Positions 1-6,469 of a stretch of DNA of 10,524 nucleotides are shown here, in pieces. The stretch is from C7867-002 sp964637485. GTDB taxonomy: Bacteria > Patescibacteriota > Minisyncoccia > Phycocordibacterales > PALSA-1337. Location of the stretch: positions 1 through 10,524 of the forward strand of contig CAZWUU010000021.1 in the NCBI GenBank assembly GCA_964637485.1, in the 5' to 3' direction. The notes below the pieces were generated by a model. That model was not told where the DNA came from and did no database searches. It saw only the letters and a program-made list of their open reading frames with translations. The position numbers were made by a program, and so were the translations under genes. Within the stretch, counting starts at the first letter, position 1. Each line of letters begins with the position of its first letter.

Positions 1-303
1 CTCTCTTACAAGTGCTACGAGTAACGACCCCGGATCCGATACGCCGGGAGTACCGGCATCCGTGACCAAGGCCAGGGATTCTCCATTTAGTAGCATATCT
101 ATTATTTGTTCTGTCTTCGATAAACCGGAATGAGTATGATAAGAAAGGGTCTTTGTAGAAATAGCATATTTCGTCAACAGCTTTTTTGTAACTCGCGTAT
201 CCTCACACAAAATATAAGAGACCTCCTTGAGAATTCGGAGTGCCCGCAAAGTAATATCTTCCAGATTTCCTATGGGTGTTGACACTACATATAGAGTTGC
301 CAT
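1..303 (-). CDS. rsmI: 16S rRNA (cytidine-2'-O)-methyltransferase RsmI, N-terminal part
   Basis: Reading the minus strand from the ATG at 303 gives an open frame of 101 codons that runs off the left edge of the window, so the C-terminal part is missing. The translation begins MATLYVVSTPIGNLEDITLR and contains CEDTR, LSYHTHS and ALVTDAGTPGVSDPG, the signature blocks of the SAM-dependent tetrapyrrole-methylase fold used by RsmI. In characterised bacteria RsmI methylates the 2'-hydroxyl of C1402 of 16S rRNA, in the decoding centre. The GTP-like loop and the DAGTPG/SDPG block are intact. No Shine-Dalgarno sequence precedes the start; a good promoter lies so close that the mRNA may be leaderless. 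It diverges from the ATP-grasp operon with 57 bases between start codons. The family call is very secure. Confidence 0.93.
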   Translation of the reverse strand, partial: MATLYVVSTPIGNLEDITLRALRILKEVSYILCEDTRVTKKLLTKYAISTKTLSYHTHSGLSKTEQIIDMLLNGESLALVTDAGTPGVSDPGSLLVALVRE

Positions 304-339
304 ACAGGAGACAATACGCCCGTTTGAGAAAGCCGTCAA
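304..339 (-). promoter_or_regulatory. Sigma-70-like promoter of rsmI, probably giving a leaderless mRNA
   Basis: On the minus strand the -35 hexamer TTGACG (339-334) is followed by exactly 17 bases and the -10 hexamer TATTGT (316-311). Only seven bases (CTCCTGT) then separate it from the rsmI ATG at 303. The expected transcription start falls on or within a base or two of the ATG, and no ribosome-binding site is visible. The hexamers and spacing are seen directly; leaderless initiation is inferred. Confidence 0.6.
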
Positions 340-341
340 AC

Positions 342-347
342 TATACT
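342..347 (+). promoter_or_regulatory. -10-like hexamer TATACT upstream of the ATP-grasp operon
   Basis: TATACT matches the -10 consensus in five of six positions and ends 13 bases before the ATG at 361. A start of transcription near 354 would leave a 5' leader of only a few bases. No convincing -35 hexamer is found at 15-19 bases; TTGAGA at 324-329 is only 12 bases away. This is therefore a weak call. Confidence 0.3.
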
Positions 348-360
348 AGACTTGGTCTAT

Positions 361-1584
361 ATGCAAAAAGAAACGATTGTATATATAACCAGAGAAATAG
401 AAAGAGCCCTCGGAATGAAGCCGAATGAGCATTTTAGAATTATTTCAAACCGCACCGAATATGGCGAAAAGATTCGTAAAGAATTCCCGAGATTTGTAAC
501 CCTCATAAAGGAAGACGGCAAAGACAGCTCTGGAACGGGCGATCTGATGAAACATCCGGACACAAGAAGAACTATCGATGAAATTACGGCAGAGAAAAAT
601 TCAAAACCCTATGTCATGGTTTTCAAAAACACTATACGTATCGAGCCCATAGCAAAGGAATTTGGCTGGACACTCATAAACCCTCTTGCAGAAGCTTCGG
701 AGAAAGTTGAAAACAAAATTAGCCAGATACGCTGGCTCGGCGAATTGGAACATTATCTGCCTTCCCACAGAATAGAATATATGAAGAATGTCAAATTTGC
801 TGACAAGCCGTTCATCATTCAGTGGGCACATGGTCATACAGGCGGAGGTACAATACTCATCGATAATGAAAATGCCCTGAACGATCTCAAGGTTCGATTT
901 CCCGAAAGAAGAGCGCGAGTGACGCAATACATCGATGGACCTTCTTTTACGGTAAACGTGATCGTCACTCCTGACAGAATCATCCAGAGCAATCCGAGCT
1001 ATCAAATCACCGGCATGAAGCCTTTCACGGATTCTGTATTCTCGACGATTGGTAACGATTGGGGATTTGCTCACAAGACTCTGAGTCAACAAGACATAAT
1101 ATGGTTGAACGACATCATTACGGCGCTTGGAAAGAAAATGCAGAAGGAATTCTGGAAGGGTCTATTTGGCATCGATGTGATCAAGGATATGAGTACGGGC
1201 AAGCTCTATCTCATCGAGGTAAATGCCAGACAACCAGCCTCGACTACATATGAATCAAATATGCAGGAAGCATTGAGAGCCAGTGGAAATACCGGCATTA
1301 CGACCATGGAAGCCCACACGGACGCTCTGCTCGGCAAGCCGGTAACAGGCGAACTCATACGAATAAACGATGGATCTCAAATCATTCAAAGAGTGACGAA
1401 GGATAAATCTGCCGTAGATAAAAATGTCATAAGTTCCCTGTCTGAAATTGGCTTAAATGTAATAAATTATGAGAATAAGGACTTCAATTCTGATCTTCTG
1501 CGCATCCAGTCGAAGACATCGATCATAGAGGAACATAATAAGCTGAATGATCTTGGGCAAAAAATTTCTAATATACTTTCATAA
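361..1584 (+). CDS. ATP-grasp superfamily ligase (carboxylate-amine ligase-like)
   Basis: The protein has 407 residues from the ATG at 361; an in-frame TTG at 352 would add three. The C-terminal two thirds carry ATP-grasp motifs: a glycine-rich loop HGHTGGGT (about 157-164), a hinge QYIDG (189-193), GIDVI (270-274) and the metal-binding segment YLIEVNARQ (283-291), where Glu and Asn should bind magnesium. ATP-grasp enzymes join a carboxylate to an amine or thiol through an acyl-phosphate. The N-terminal 120 residues look like the usual Rossmann-type pre-domain. No signal peptide or membrane segment is seen, so it should be cytosolic. It is first in a four-gene operon and its stop lies two bases before the next ATG. 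Partnership with mraY suggests an amino-acid or peptide ligase acting on wall precursors, but substrates cannot be read from sequence. It does not look like a standard D-Ala-D-Ala ligase. No ribosome-binding site is visible. Confidence 0.85.
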   Translation: MQKETIVYITREIERALGMKPNEHFRIISNRTEYGEKIRKEFPRFVTLIKEDGKDSSGTGDLMKHPDTRRTIDEITAEKNSKPYVMVFKNTIRIEPIAKEFGWTLINPLAEASEKVENKISQIRWLGELEHYLPSHRIEYMKNVKFADKPFIIQWAHGHTGGGTILIDNENALNDLKVRFPERRARVTQYIDGPSFTVNVIVTPDRIIQSNPSYQITGMKPFTDSVFSTIGNDWGFAHKTLSQQDIIWLNDIITALGKKMQKEFWKGLFGIDVIKDMSTGKLYLIEVNARQPASTTYESNMQEALRASGNTGITTMEAHTDALLGKPVTGELIRINDGSQIIQRVTKDKSAVDKNVISSLSEIGLNVINYENKDFNSDLLRIQSKTSIIEEHNKLNDLGQKISNILS

Positions 1585-1586
1585 AT

Positions 1587-2366
1587 ATGGAAACGGAAAA
1601 ATTACCTCCGAATACGCAAAAAATCCTGAATGATTACTTGAATCTCAAAGTCGGCAACGCTGTATGCCGGGTCCCCTATTTCAACAATAAAATCATTCGT
1701 TCTCGAGGCGCTTTACGCGCTTATGCGGGAAAAGGAACACCGAAAGAGATAGCCGAAGAAGCAGAGACTATTCTTCACAAGCAACATGTAAAACTAGAAA
1801 GTGTATCTGACTCAAGTTTGAAAAGATTATTGAACGAAAACAATCTCGGTATCGATTGTTCCGGCTTCGCATATCACGTCTTGGATGCATTTAGCCAAGA
1901 GACCGGCCACAATAAACTGAGTCATCACCTCACCATGATGGTCGGCAGAAATCCTCTAGCCCTCATGAGAGCCAGATTGCGACCTGCTGAAAATTGCAGT
2001 GTTAAGACTTTATCTAGCGACACTAACAGTAGAGTCGTACAACTTGAAATGGCAAAACCCGGAGACATGATCACCATGCTCGGAAATTCTGATTCCGCTG
2101 ATCGTGATCATATACTCATCATTCATGTAGTAACTAAAGAATCCGGAATATTGAGATGCATAAAGTACACTCACGCTATCTGGCATAAGAACGAGAACAT
2201 TTTCGACAGCGGAATAAAACAAGGATCCATAGATATTTCGACTCCGAGCGGTACTATTTGGGACGGCAATTGGAATGAGGAACAAAATGTGGAAAACGCA
2301 GAAGGACTGAAGTTACGTGCAAAAAATTCCATTACCGAAATACGCAGATTGAAGTGGCTTCCTTAG
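1587..2366 (+). CDS. NlpC/P60-like cysteine peptidase/amidase, without signal peptide
   Basis: This is a 259-residue protein starting two bases after the preceding stop codon. The core motif GIDCSGFAYHVLDAF places the presumed catalytic Cys at residue 91 at the start of a helix, as in NlpC/P60 enzymes. A KPGDM block (157-161) and DHILIIHVV (174-182), with His175 as probable second catalytic residue, follow in the family's order. A later KYTHAIWH segment (193-200) may supply the third polar residue. NlpC/P60 enzymes usually cleave peptidoglycan stem peptides outside the cell, but this one starts METEKLPPN with no signal peptide or membrane anchor, so it is probably cytosolic. The N-terminal 80 residues are not recognised. 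Its place between an ATP-grasp ligase and mraY suggests trimming, editing or transfer on a soluble peptide or precursor. The fold is inferred from short motifs; substrate is unknown. Confidence 0.7.
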   Translation: METEKLPPNTQKILNDYLNLKVGNAVCRVPYFNNKIIRSRGALRAYAGKGTPKEIAEEAETILHKQHVKLESVSDSSLKRLLNENNLGIDCSGFAYHVLDAFSQETGHNKLSHHLTMMVGRNPLALMRARLRPAENCSVKTLSSDTNSRVVQLEMAKPGDMITMLGNSDSADRDHILIIHVVTKESGILRCIKYTHAIWHKNENIFDSGIKQGSIDISTPSGTIWDGNWNEEQNVENAEGLKLRAKNSITEIRRLKWLP

Positions 2367-2384
2367 CGTGATATTCTTCATCTA

Positions 2385-3512
2385 ATGATTACTTTTCTGC
2401 AAGGTACTGCAGATCTGGCTTATATTATGGGCTTTACGATCATAGGGGCCATTGTGGCTTTTTTGCTTGCCCCGGTATTCATAAGATTTCTCAGAAAATT
2501 TCACATTGTAAAAGGTACAAAGTACGAGCTAGCATCGCTGGGTTCGCACGCTTACAAGGCCACCACTCCTGTCATGGGAGGTCTTTTGGTCATATTTACA
2601 ATAGCTATCATCACTTACCTATTTGACTGGTCAAGAAGTTTTACCTGGGTTCCTATAGGAGTCATGCTCATGTCTGGAGCACTGGGAGCAATAGATGACA
2701 TCATGAATGTTTACGGCACTGAGCGACGTTCCCGCAAGATGCGCCACATACTCACACTCATTCGCGTCCATCATGACTGGAAGATGAGGTTGTGGTACGT
2801 GATCACTCTGCCCTGGTCTGCATTCAAGAGAATATCCGTCTGGTTCGGTTCAAGGCCGGGCAAGGGCATATTTGTTCACGAGAAACTGATACTCCAATTC
2901 ATTGCCGGTACGGTCACCGCATACTGGATATATAATAAACTCGGTCCGGCCTGGCACTTTATTTATTTTCCATTCGACATAGCCATAAATGTCGGCTGGC
3001 TGATCGTACCCATCATTATTTTCGTCGTAATGTTTACAGCAAACGCCGTAAATATTGCCGATGGCATGGATGGCTTGGCGGGCGGTATGCTCATCACTAC
3101 TTTTGGTTCTCTTACTCTGCTTTCGTGGATAAACGGCTTCGGAGAAATAGCCATACTGAACGCTACGGCAGTTGGAGCTCTCATTGCCTATACATATTTC
3201 AATATTAAACCTGCTCGCTTTATGATGGGAGACATCGGCTCTCTAGGCCTGGGAGCACTGCTTGCAGTAAATACTTTGGCAATCGGAGAAATCGGCTCGC
3301 TATTTTTCTTGGGATTTATGTTTTATATAGAAGCGCTCTCCGTAGTTATTCAGGTCATATCGAAATACACAGTCGGCAAGAAAGTCTTCCTCATGGCTCC
3401 CCTGCATCATCACTTCGAGCTATTGGGCTGGACAGAAGAAAAGACTGTCATGAGATTCTGGATCGTTCACTTTATGTTCGTAGTCATCGGCTTCTGGTTC
3501 GCTCTGCAATAA
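2385..3512 (+). CDS. mraY: Phospho-N-acetylmuramoyl-pentapeptide-transferase MraY
   Basis: MraY transfers phospho-MurNAc-peptide from UDP to undecaprenyl phosphate, making lipid I at the inner face of the membrane. The 375-residue product is strongly hydrophobic, with about ten membrane segments. Family motifs are TPVMGG (61-66), the Asp pair in GAIDDI (Asp104/Asp105), NAVNIADGMDGLAGG (220-234), FMMGDIGSLGLG (279-290, Asp282) and APLHHHFELLGW (338-349, three His), ending with VMRFW. All expected catalytic positions are present. The loop after the Asp pair is unusually long and basic (about 106-166), some 40 residues more than in E. coli. The gene lies 18 bases after the NlpC/P60-like gene and one base before the next ATG, so the four genes are probably one transcript. 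No ribosome-binding site is visible at the ATG at 2385. Family identity is very secure; WecA-type relatives are ruled out by the HHH block. Confidence 0.95.
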   Translation: MITFLQGTADLAYIMGFTIIGAIVAFLLAPVFIRFLRKFHIVKGTKYELASLGSHAYKATTPVMGGLLVIFTIAIITYLFDWSRSFTWVPIGVMLMSGALGAIDDIMNVYGTERRSRKMRHILTLIRVHHDWKMRLWYVITLPWSAFKRISVWFGSRPGKGIFVHEKLILQFIAGTVTAYWIYNKLGPAWHFIYFPFDIAINVGWLIVPIIIFVVMFTANAVNIADGMDGLAGGMLITTFGSLTLLSWINGFGEIAILNATAVGALIAYTYFNIKPARFMMGDIGSLGLGALLAVNTLAIGEIGSLFFLGFMFYIEALSVVIQVISKYTVGKKVFLMAPLHHHFELLGWTEEKTVMRFWIVHFMFVVIGFWFALQ

Positions 3513-3513
3513 T

Positions 3514-4170
3514 ATGAAATACCTGTCATGGAATGAAGAGGTGCTTTCTGAACTCAATCCAGAAAAAATCAGCGGGATGTACAATCGTGGATTTGTTTTG
3601 ACGCGTATCGGCAGAGGTGTAATGCAACAGACAAGATCTGCCAGAATATGCTTGAGCCAGTTTTCTCAATCTAGCGAAAATCGCAGAATCATCCGAAAAA
3701 TGGAAGGGGTTTCACTCCGAATAGAATCATTGCCACTCAAGAATTATGATTTTTCTTTAGGAAAACTGGCCAAGGATTTCTATGAGAACAAGTTCGGCCC
3801 AGGCATAATGAGTGCACAAAAGATAAAGGAAATGCTCACAGACGCGGAAAAGAGCAATTTCAATTCCCTGCTCATATACAGCATGTACGGCAAAGACATC
3901 GGCTATTGTATCGCTTACTTGAATGAGGACATACTTCATTATTCATATCCCTTTTATGAAATTGAAAAAGCTCCTGCTGATATGGGACTCGGTATGATGA
4001 CTCTGGCTATTCAGCATGCACAAGACAGGAACAAAAAATATATTTATCTTGGATCACTTCAGCGACCTGGCGATGTATACAAACTGCAATTTTCCGGCCT
4101 TGAGTGGTTCGATGGAACGTGCTGGCAGACTGATATAGAAGCAGTAAAAAATATTGTTAATAATAAATAA
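3514..4170 (+). CDS. Arginyl/leucyl-tRNA-protein transferase (Ate/Bpt)-like GNAT-fold protein
   Basis: This is a 218-residue soluble protein starting one base after the mraY stop. Two regions resemble Ate/Bpt transferases. The N-terminal part (26-62) follows their pattern of GF, a polar stretch, R-X-C-L, an F-X-X-S, then ENRRIIRK. The C-terminal part (155-204) contains an MGLG motif, a long helix, YIYLGSLQR and YKLQFSGLEWFDG, like the family's YYLGYYI...MxYKxxF...LE block. Those enzymes move an amino acid from aminoacyl-tRNA to a protein N-terminus. The related FemX/MurM group does the same to peptidoglycan precursors. The cysteines of the classical N-terminal region are absent. Being translationally linked to mraY argues for a role in modifying the precursor peptide rather than protein degradation, but this is inference. 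The minus-strand terminator begins directly after its stop. Confidence 0.6.
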   Translation: MKYLSWNEEVLSELNPEKISGMYNRGFVLTRIGRGVMQQTRSARICLSQFSQSSENRRIIRKMEGVSLRIESLPLKNYDFSLGKLAKDFYENKFGPGIMSAQKIKEMLTDAEKSNFNSLLIYSMYGKDIGYCIAYLNEDILHYSYPFYEIEKAPADMGLGMMTLAIQHAQDRNKKYIYLGSLQRPGDVYKLQFSGLEWFDGTCWQTDIEAVKNIVNNK

Positions 4171-4196
4171 AAAGCCCTCGCAGTTAAGCAAGGGCT
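4169..4196 (-). terminator. Rho-independent terminator for the minus-strand hypothetical gene
   Basis: AGCCCT (4173-4178) pairs with AGGGCT (4191-4196), with two further inner pairs around an AGTTAA loop. Read on the minus strand, the stem is followed by five T then ATTTATTA, the form of an intrinsic terminator for the gene at 4247-4909. On the plus strand the stem is followed by CAAAGG without a T tract, so it should not efficiently stop the mraY operon. Confidence 0.65.
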
Positions 4197-4200
4197 CAAA

Positions 4201-4213
4201 GGGTCTAAGACCC
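4201..4213. repeat. Short perfect inverted repeat between terminator and stop codon
   Basis: GGGTCT-A-AGACCC is a 13-base perfect palindrome lying between the terminator hairpin and the stop codon of the minus-strand gene. It may form a second small hairpin in the 3' untranslated region. No T tract accompanies it, so it is not called as a terminator. Confidence 0.35.
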
Positions 4214-4246
4214 GAAGAACTAACTGAGTGTCCAAGTTTCTAAGGA

Positions 4247-4909
4247 CTACTCGACGTCGCAGAAGCAGAGGAAGGCATCGTCGCCGCCCCAGACACCCTC
4301 GAAGCTGCCAAGGTCGAACCCGAAGTCACCGTCCGAGTAGCAGCGCACGTACGGCACCCTGTGGTAGCCGTCGGCATTGGTCCAGAGACGATCCTTCTCA
4401 TCGAAGGACGCATACCACTCACCTTTCGGTAGTTGGTCGCGCTTCTGGTCCCAGACGAGCGAGGCTCCCTGTGCACCGACGTGAATCGCCTCTTGAGTTG
4501 CGAGAAACGCCATGCGTTCTTCCGACGTGGTCGTTCCACCAACGACTTGCTTGAACGCGTGAACGCGGAGCTTGTCGCCGGGCGAGAGAACCCGAGTCGG
4601 ATTTGGAAAGTTCTGATCAGTGATGTTGTCGTTGTAGTAGTAGAACTTCTTACGGTTCTGCTTACCGAACGTCGTGAGCCGACTCGTGTGATCGTAGTCG
4701 TCGGGCACCGTGATGATGCCGAGGTCTACTAGCAGAGCGAACTTCTGGGTGGTTGAGACTGGAACTTCGGCTGGAATATCGACAATTTTTTGTAACACAT
4801 CGGCAACAACCACCGGATCACGCCGACCGTCGATAACCAACTTTCCAATCATCGCCTGTAGTTTGTACAAGCGCGCGTATGGATTCATATCATTTCCGTC
4901 ATTTCTCAT
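4247..4909 (-). CDS. Conserved-looking hypothetical protein, GC-rich, CPR-type
   Basis: A 220-residue soluble protein of unknown function. The ATG at 4909 is preferred because GAAAGG (4921-4916) lies six bases upstream. A GTG at 4948 would add 13 residues and an ATG at 4888 would remove seven. The N-terminal part (MNPYARLYKLQAMIGKLV, then an RRDPVVVADVLQKI stretch) looks like a small helical domain. It recalls hypothetical proteins commonly seen in Parcubacteria, a memory-based impression only. The remainder has many aromatic and charged residues (KKFYYYND, GEWYASFDEKDRLW) and ends acidic (FCFCDVE in part). No signal peptide, membrane segment or catalytic motif is recognised. Its base composition and third-position G/C are clearly higher than its neighbours', and it carries its own terminator and promoter-like region, so it resembles an independent transferred unit set into the wall cluster. 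Confidence 0.7.
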   Translation of the reverse strand: MRNDGNDMNPYARLYKLQAMIGKLVIDGRRDPVVVADVLQKIVDIPAEVPVSTTQKFALLVDLGIITVPDDYDHTSRLTTFGKQNRKKFYYYNDNITDQNFPNPTRVLSPGDKLRVHAFKQVVGGTTTSEERMAFLATQEAIHVGAQGASLVWDQKRDQLPKGEWYASFDEKDRLWTNADGYHRVPYVRCYSDGDFGFDLGSFEGVWGGDDAFLCFCDVE

Positions 4910-4954
4910 GACAAACCTTTCAATGTGCTGTGTTAACCCGTTACTCACAGGTTT

Positions 4955-4970
4955 CCGGATACTGCCGGAT
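4955..4970. repeat. Tandem CCGGAT direct repeats, one helical turn apart
   Basis: CCGGAT occurs at 4955-4960 and again at 4965-4970, separated by ACTG. The ten-base period would present both copies on the same DNA face. It lies in the divergent region between the hypothetical gene and mpl, so it could be an operator, but two copies of six bases can also arise by chance. Confidence 0.3.
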
Positions 4971-4975
4971 CAGGA

Positions 4976-4990
4976 GCAAGATAATCTTGC
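4976..4990. promoter_or_regulatory. Perfect palindrome in a divergent promoter region, possible operator
   Basis: GCAAGAT-A-ATCTTGC is a 15-base perfect inverted repeat with a single central base. It sits directly beside -10-like hexamers of both strands. The symmetry suits a dimeric DNA-binding protein. On the minus strand it would fall near the transcription start and could also fold in the leader RNA. No regulator is encoded nearby. Confidence 0.4.
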
Positions 4991-4992
4991 AA

Positions 4993-5009
4993 TATAATTA
5001 TACTATACT
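4993..5009 (+). promoter_or_regulatory. Cluster of -10-like hexamers for mpl (plus) and the hypothetical gene (minus)
   Basis: The plus strand reads TATAAT (4993-4998), TATACT (4999-5004) and TATACT (5004-5009) in series. The minus strand reads TATAAT at 5002-4997. The last plus-strand hexamer ends 19 bases before the ATG at 5029. No clear -35 element is found for any of them, so which hexamer is used is unknown. Confidence 0.4.
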
Positions 5010-5028
5010 TTTTCGAGAAGTCAATGAT

Positions 5029-6465
5029 ATGAATATCTGGGAAAATCGCCTAAAATGGTTGGCAAACATCATGAAAATCCATTTTATAGGCATTTGCGGA
5101 GTTGCTATGAGTGCCGTCGCTACAGCTCTTCACGAACAAGGACACAACATCACAGGTAGTGATGCCGGGTTTTTTCCACCCGTATCGACACAACTCACCA
5201 AACTCGGAATTCCCTATTATTCCGGATGGCATCCTGAAAAAATGACTGCTTCCGGTACTCCAGATCTAGTCATTGTCGGAAATGCTGTCAGCGGTTCAAA
5301 TCCGGAACTCGTTTATGTACAAGAGAATAAAATTCCATTCATATCCTATCCGGAAGCTCTAGGAAAATTCCTTATAAAAGAAAATTCTATCGTTGTAGCG
5401 GGGACATATGGCAAGACCACATCATCGGCTTTGCTTGCTCACATATTTACTCAGGCCGGACTTAAACCGTCATACATGACAGGTGGACTGATACAGAGTG
5501 ACATGGCATCATCCATCATCACTTCAGGCAAGTGGTCTATCGTGGAAGGTGATGAGTATTTCACAGCCAAATGGGACCGTCGCGCCAAGTTTTTTCATTA
5601 TAAGCCCACACATCTCTTGATATCCGCCGTTAAGTGGGATCATGCAGATGTATATCCGACCGAATCATCCTACTTCGATGCTTTTAGAAGACTCATCGAC
5701 AGTATGCCTTCTCACGGAATAATGATTGCCTGCGGTGACACAAAGACACTACCGAACCTGCTGAAGCAATCAGGCAAAAAATATATTTCCTATGGCAATA
5801 ATAAGAACAATGAATATGTATACAGCAATGTCAAAGAATCTAGAGACGGTCTTACGTTCGAAATTACTCATGGCAATGATAAGTATGAGATAGTGAGTCC
5901 TCTGATCGGCGCTTATAACGCTGAAAATATTACTGGCTGTTTTGCCATGGCTATTTCTTCTGGCATATCTGCCGACGTTATAATTTCCGCCATCAAAACA
6001 TTCAAGGGTATGAAAAGGCGTATGGAAAAGAGATATGATGGCGATATCACCGTGATTGATGACATAGCTCATTCCCCTGAAAAAGCACGATCTGTACTAA
6101 ATAGTCTGCGACACATATCGACAGGAATGGTCGTAGCCGTATATGAGCCAAACAGCGGTAACCGAACCGCACAATCATTACCAGGATATGAGGATGCCTT
6201 CAAAGATGCCGATACCGTGGTGATTCCCAGACTGACAAGACTAAAAGTCGACCCGAACAATCCCGAACAATCGGTAGACGGCAATGAACTTGCCCAAGCG
6301 ATCAAAAAATCGCACAAGGACGTAAATTATTTTGAGGATGATGAGAAACTCGTAGATTTCCTAGTCACAGGCAGAAATAAGGGCGATGTCATCGCATTTC
6401 TCGGCTCTCACGGCTTCCGAGGAATGATTGAACAAACGATAGACAAGCTATCAAATCGTAAATAG
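5029..6465 (+). CDS. mpl: Mpl-type UDP-N-acetylmuramate:peptide ligase (MurC/Mpl family)
   Basis: Mpl joins a peptide to UDP-MurNAc using ATP; MurC adds L-alanine to the same substrate. From the ATG at 5071 the protein has 464 residues, close to E. coli Mpl (457); the ATG at 5029 adds 14. Mpl-specific features are MKIHFIGICG, then TGSDAGFFPPVST and DLVIVGNAVSGSNP. The ATP loop AGTYGKTT (111-118), the VEGDEY block (158-163), KWDHADVYP (188-196) and the C-terminal IDDIAHSPEKA block follow in order, so the catalytic core looks complete. The upstream start is chosen because it lies 19 bases after a -10-like hexamer with a weak purine stretch (GAGAAG) before it; 5071 is the family's usual N-terminus and is an equally good choice. 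With no separate murC in view it might serve as MurC here. It is convergent with the LysW-like gene, four bases apart. Confidence 0.88.
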   Translation: MNIWENRLKWLANIMKIHFIGICGVAMSAVATALHEQGHNITGSDAGFFPPVSTQLTKLGIPYYSGWHPEKMTASGTPDLVIVGNAVSGSNPELVYVQENKIPFISYPEALGKFLIKENSIVVAGTYGKTTSSALLAHIFTQAGLKPSYMTGGLIQSDMASSIITSGKWSIVEGDEYFTAKWDRRAKFFHYKPTHLLISAVKWDHADVYPTESSYFDAFRRLIDSMPSHGIMIACGDTKTLPNLLKQSGKKYISYGNNKNNEYVYSNVKESRDGLTFEITHGNDKYEIVSPLIGAYNAENITGCFAMAISSGISADVIISAIKTFKGMKRRMEKRYDGDITVIDDIAHSPEKARSVLNSLRHISTGMVVAVYEPNSGNRTAQSLPGYEDAFKDADTVVIPRLTRLKVDPNNPEQSVDGNELAQAIKKSHKDVNYFEDDEKLVDFLVTGRNKGDVIAFLGSHGFRGMIEQTIDKLSNRK

Positions 6466-6469
6466 AGAT

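Noticed and set aside
601..1092. Minus-strand open frame of 163 codons inside the ATP-grasp gene
   Set aside because: It is a shadow of a clearly coding plus-strand gene, has low-complexity composition and no recognisable motif.
4171..4198. Hairpin as terminator of the mraY operon on the plus strand
   Set aside because: The stem is followed by CAAAGG on the plus strand without a T tract. The T tract is present only on the minus strand.
4228..4554. Plus-strand open frame rich in Arg and Ser, opposite the GC-rich gene
   Set aside because: The composition is that of an antisense reading of GC-rich codons, and it has no motif or start signal. The minus-strand frame has natural protein composition and its own terminator.
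4930..5028. In-frame extension of mpl upstream to 4930
   Set aside because: It would run through the divergent promoter region and palindrome, and adds residues unlike any Mpl N-terminus.
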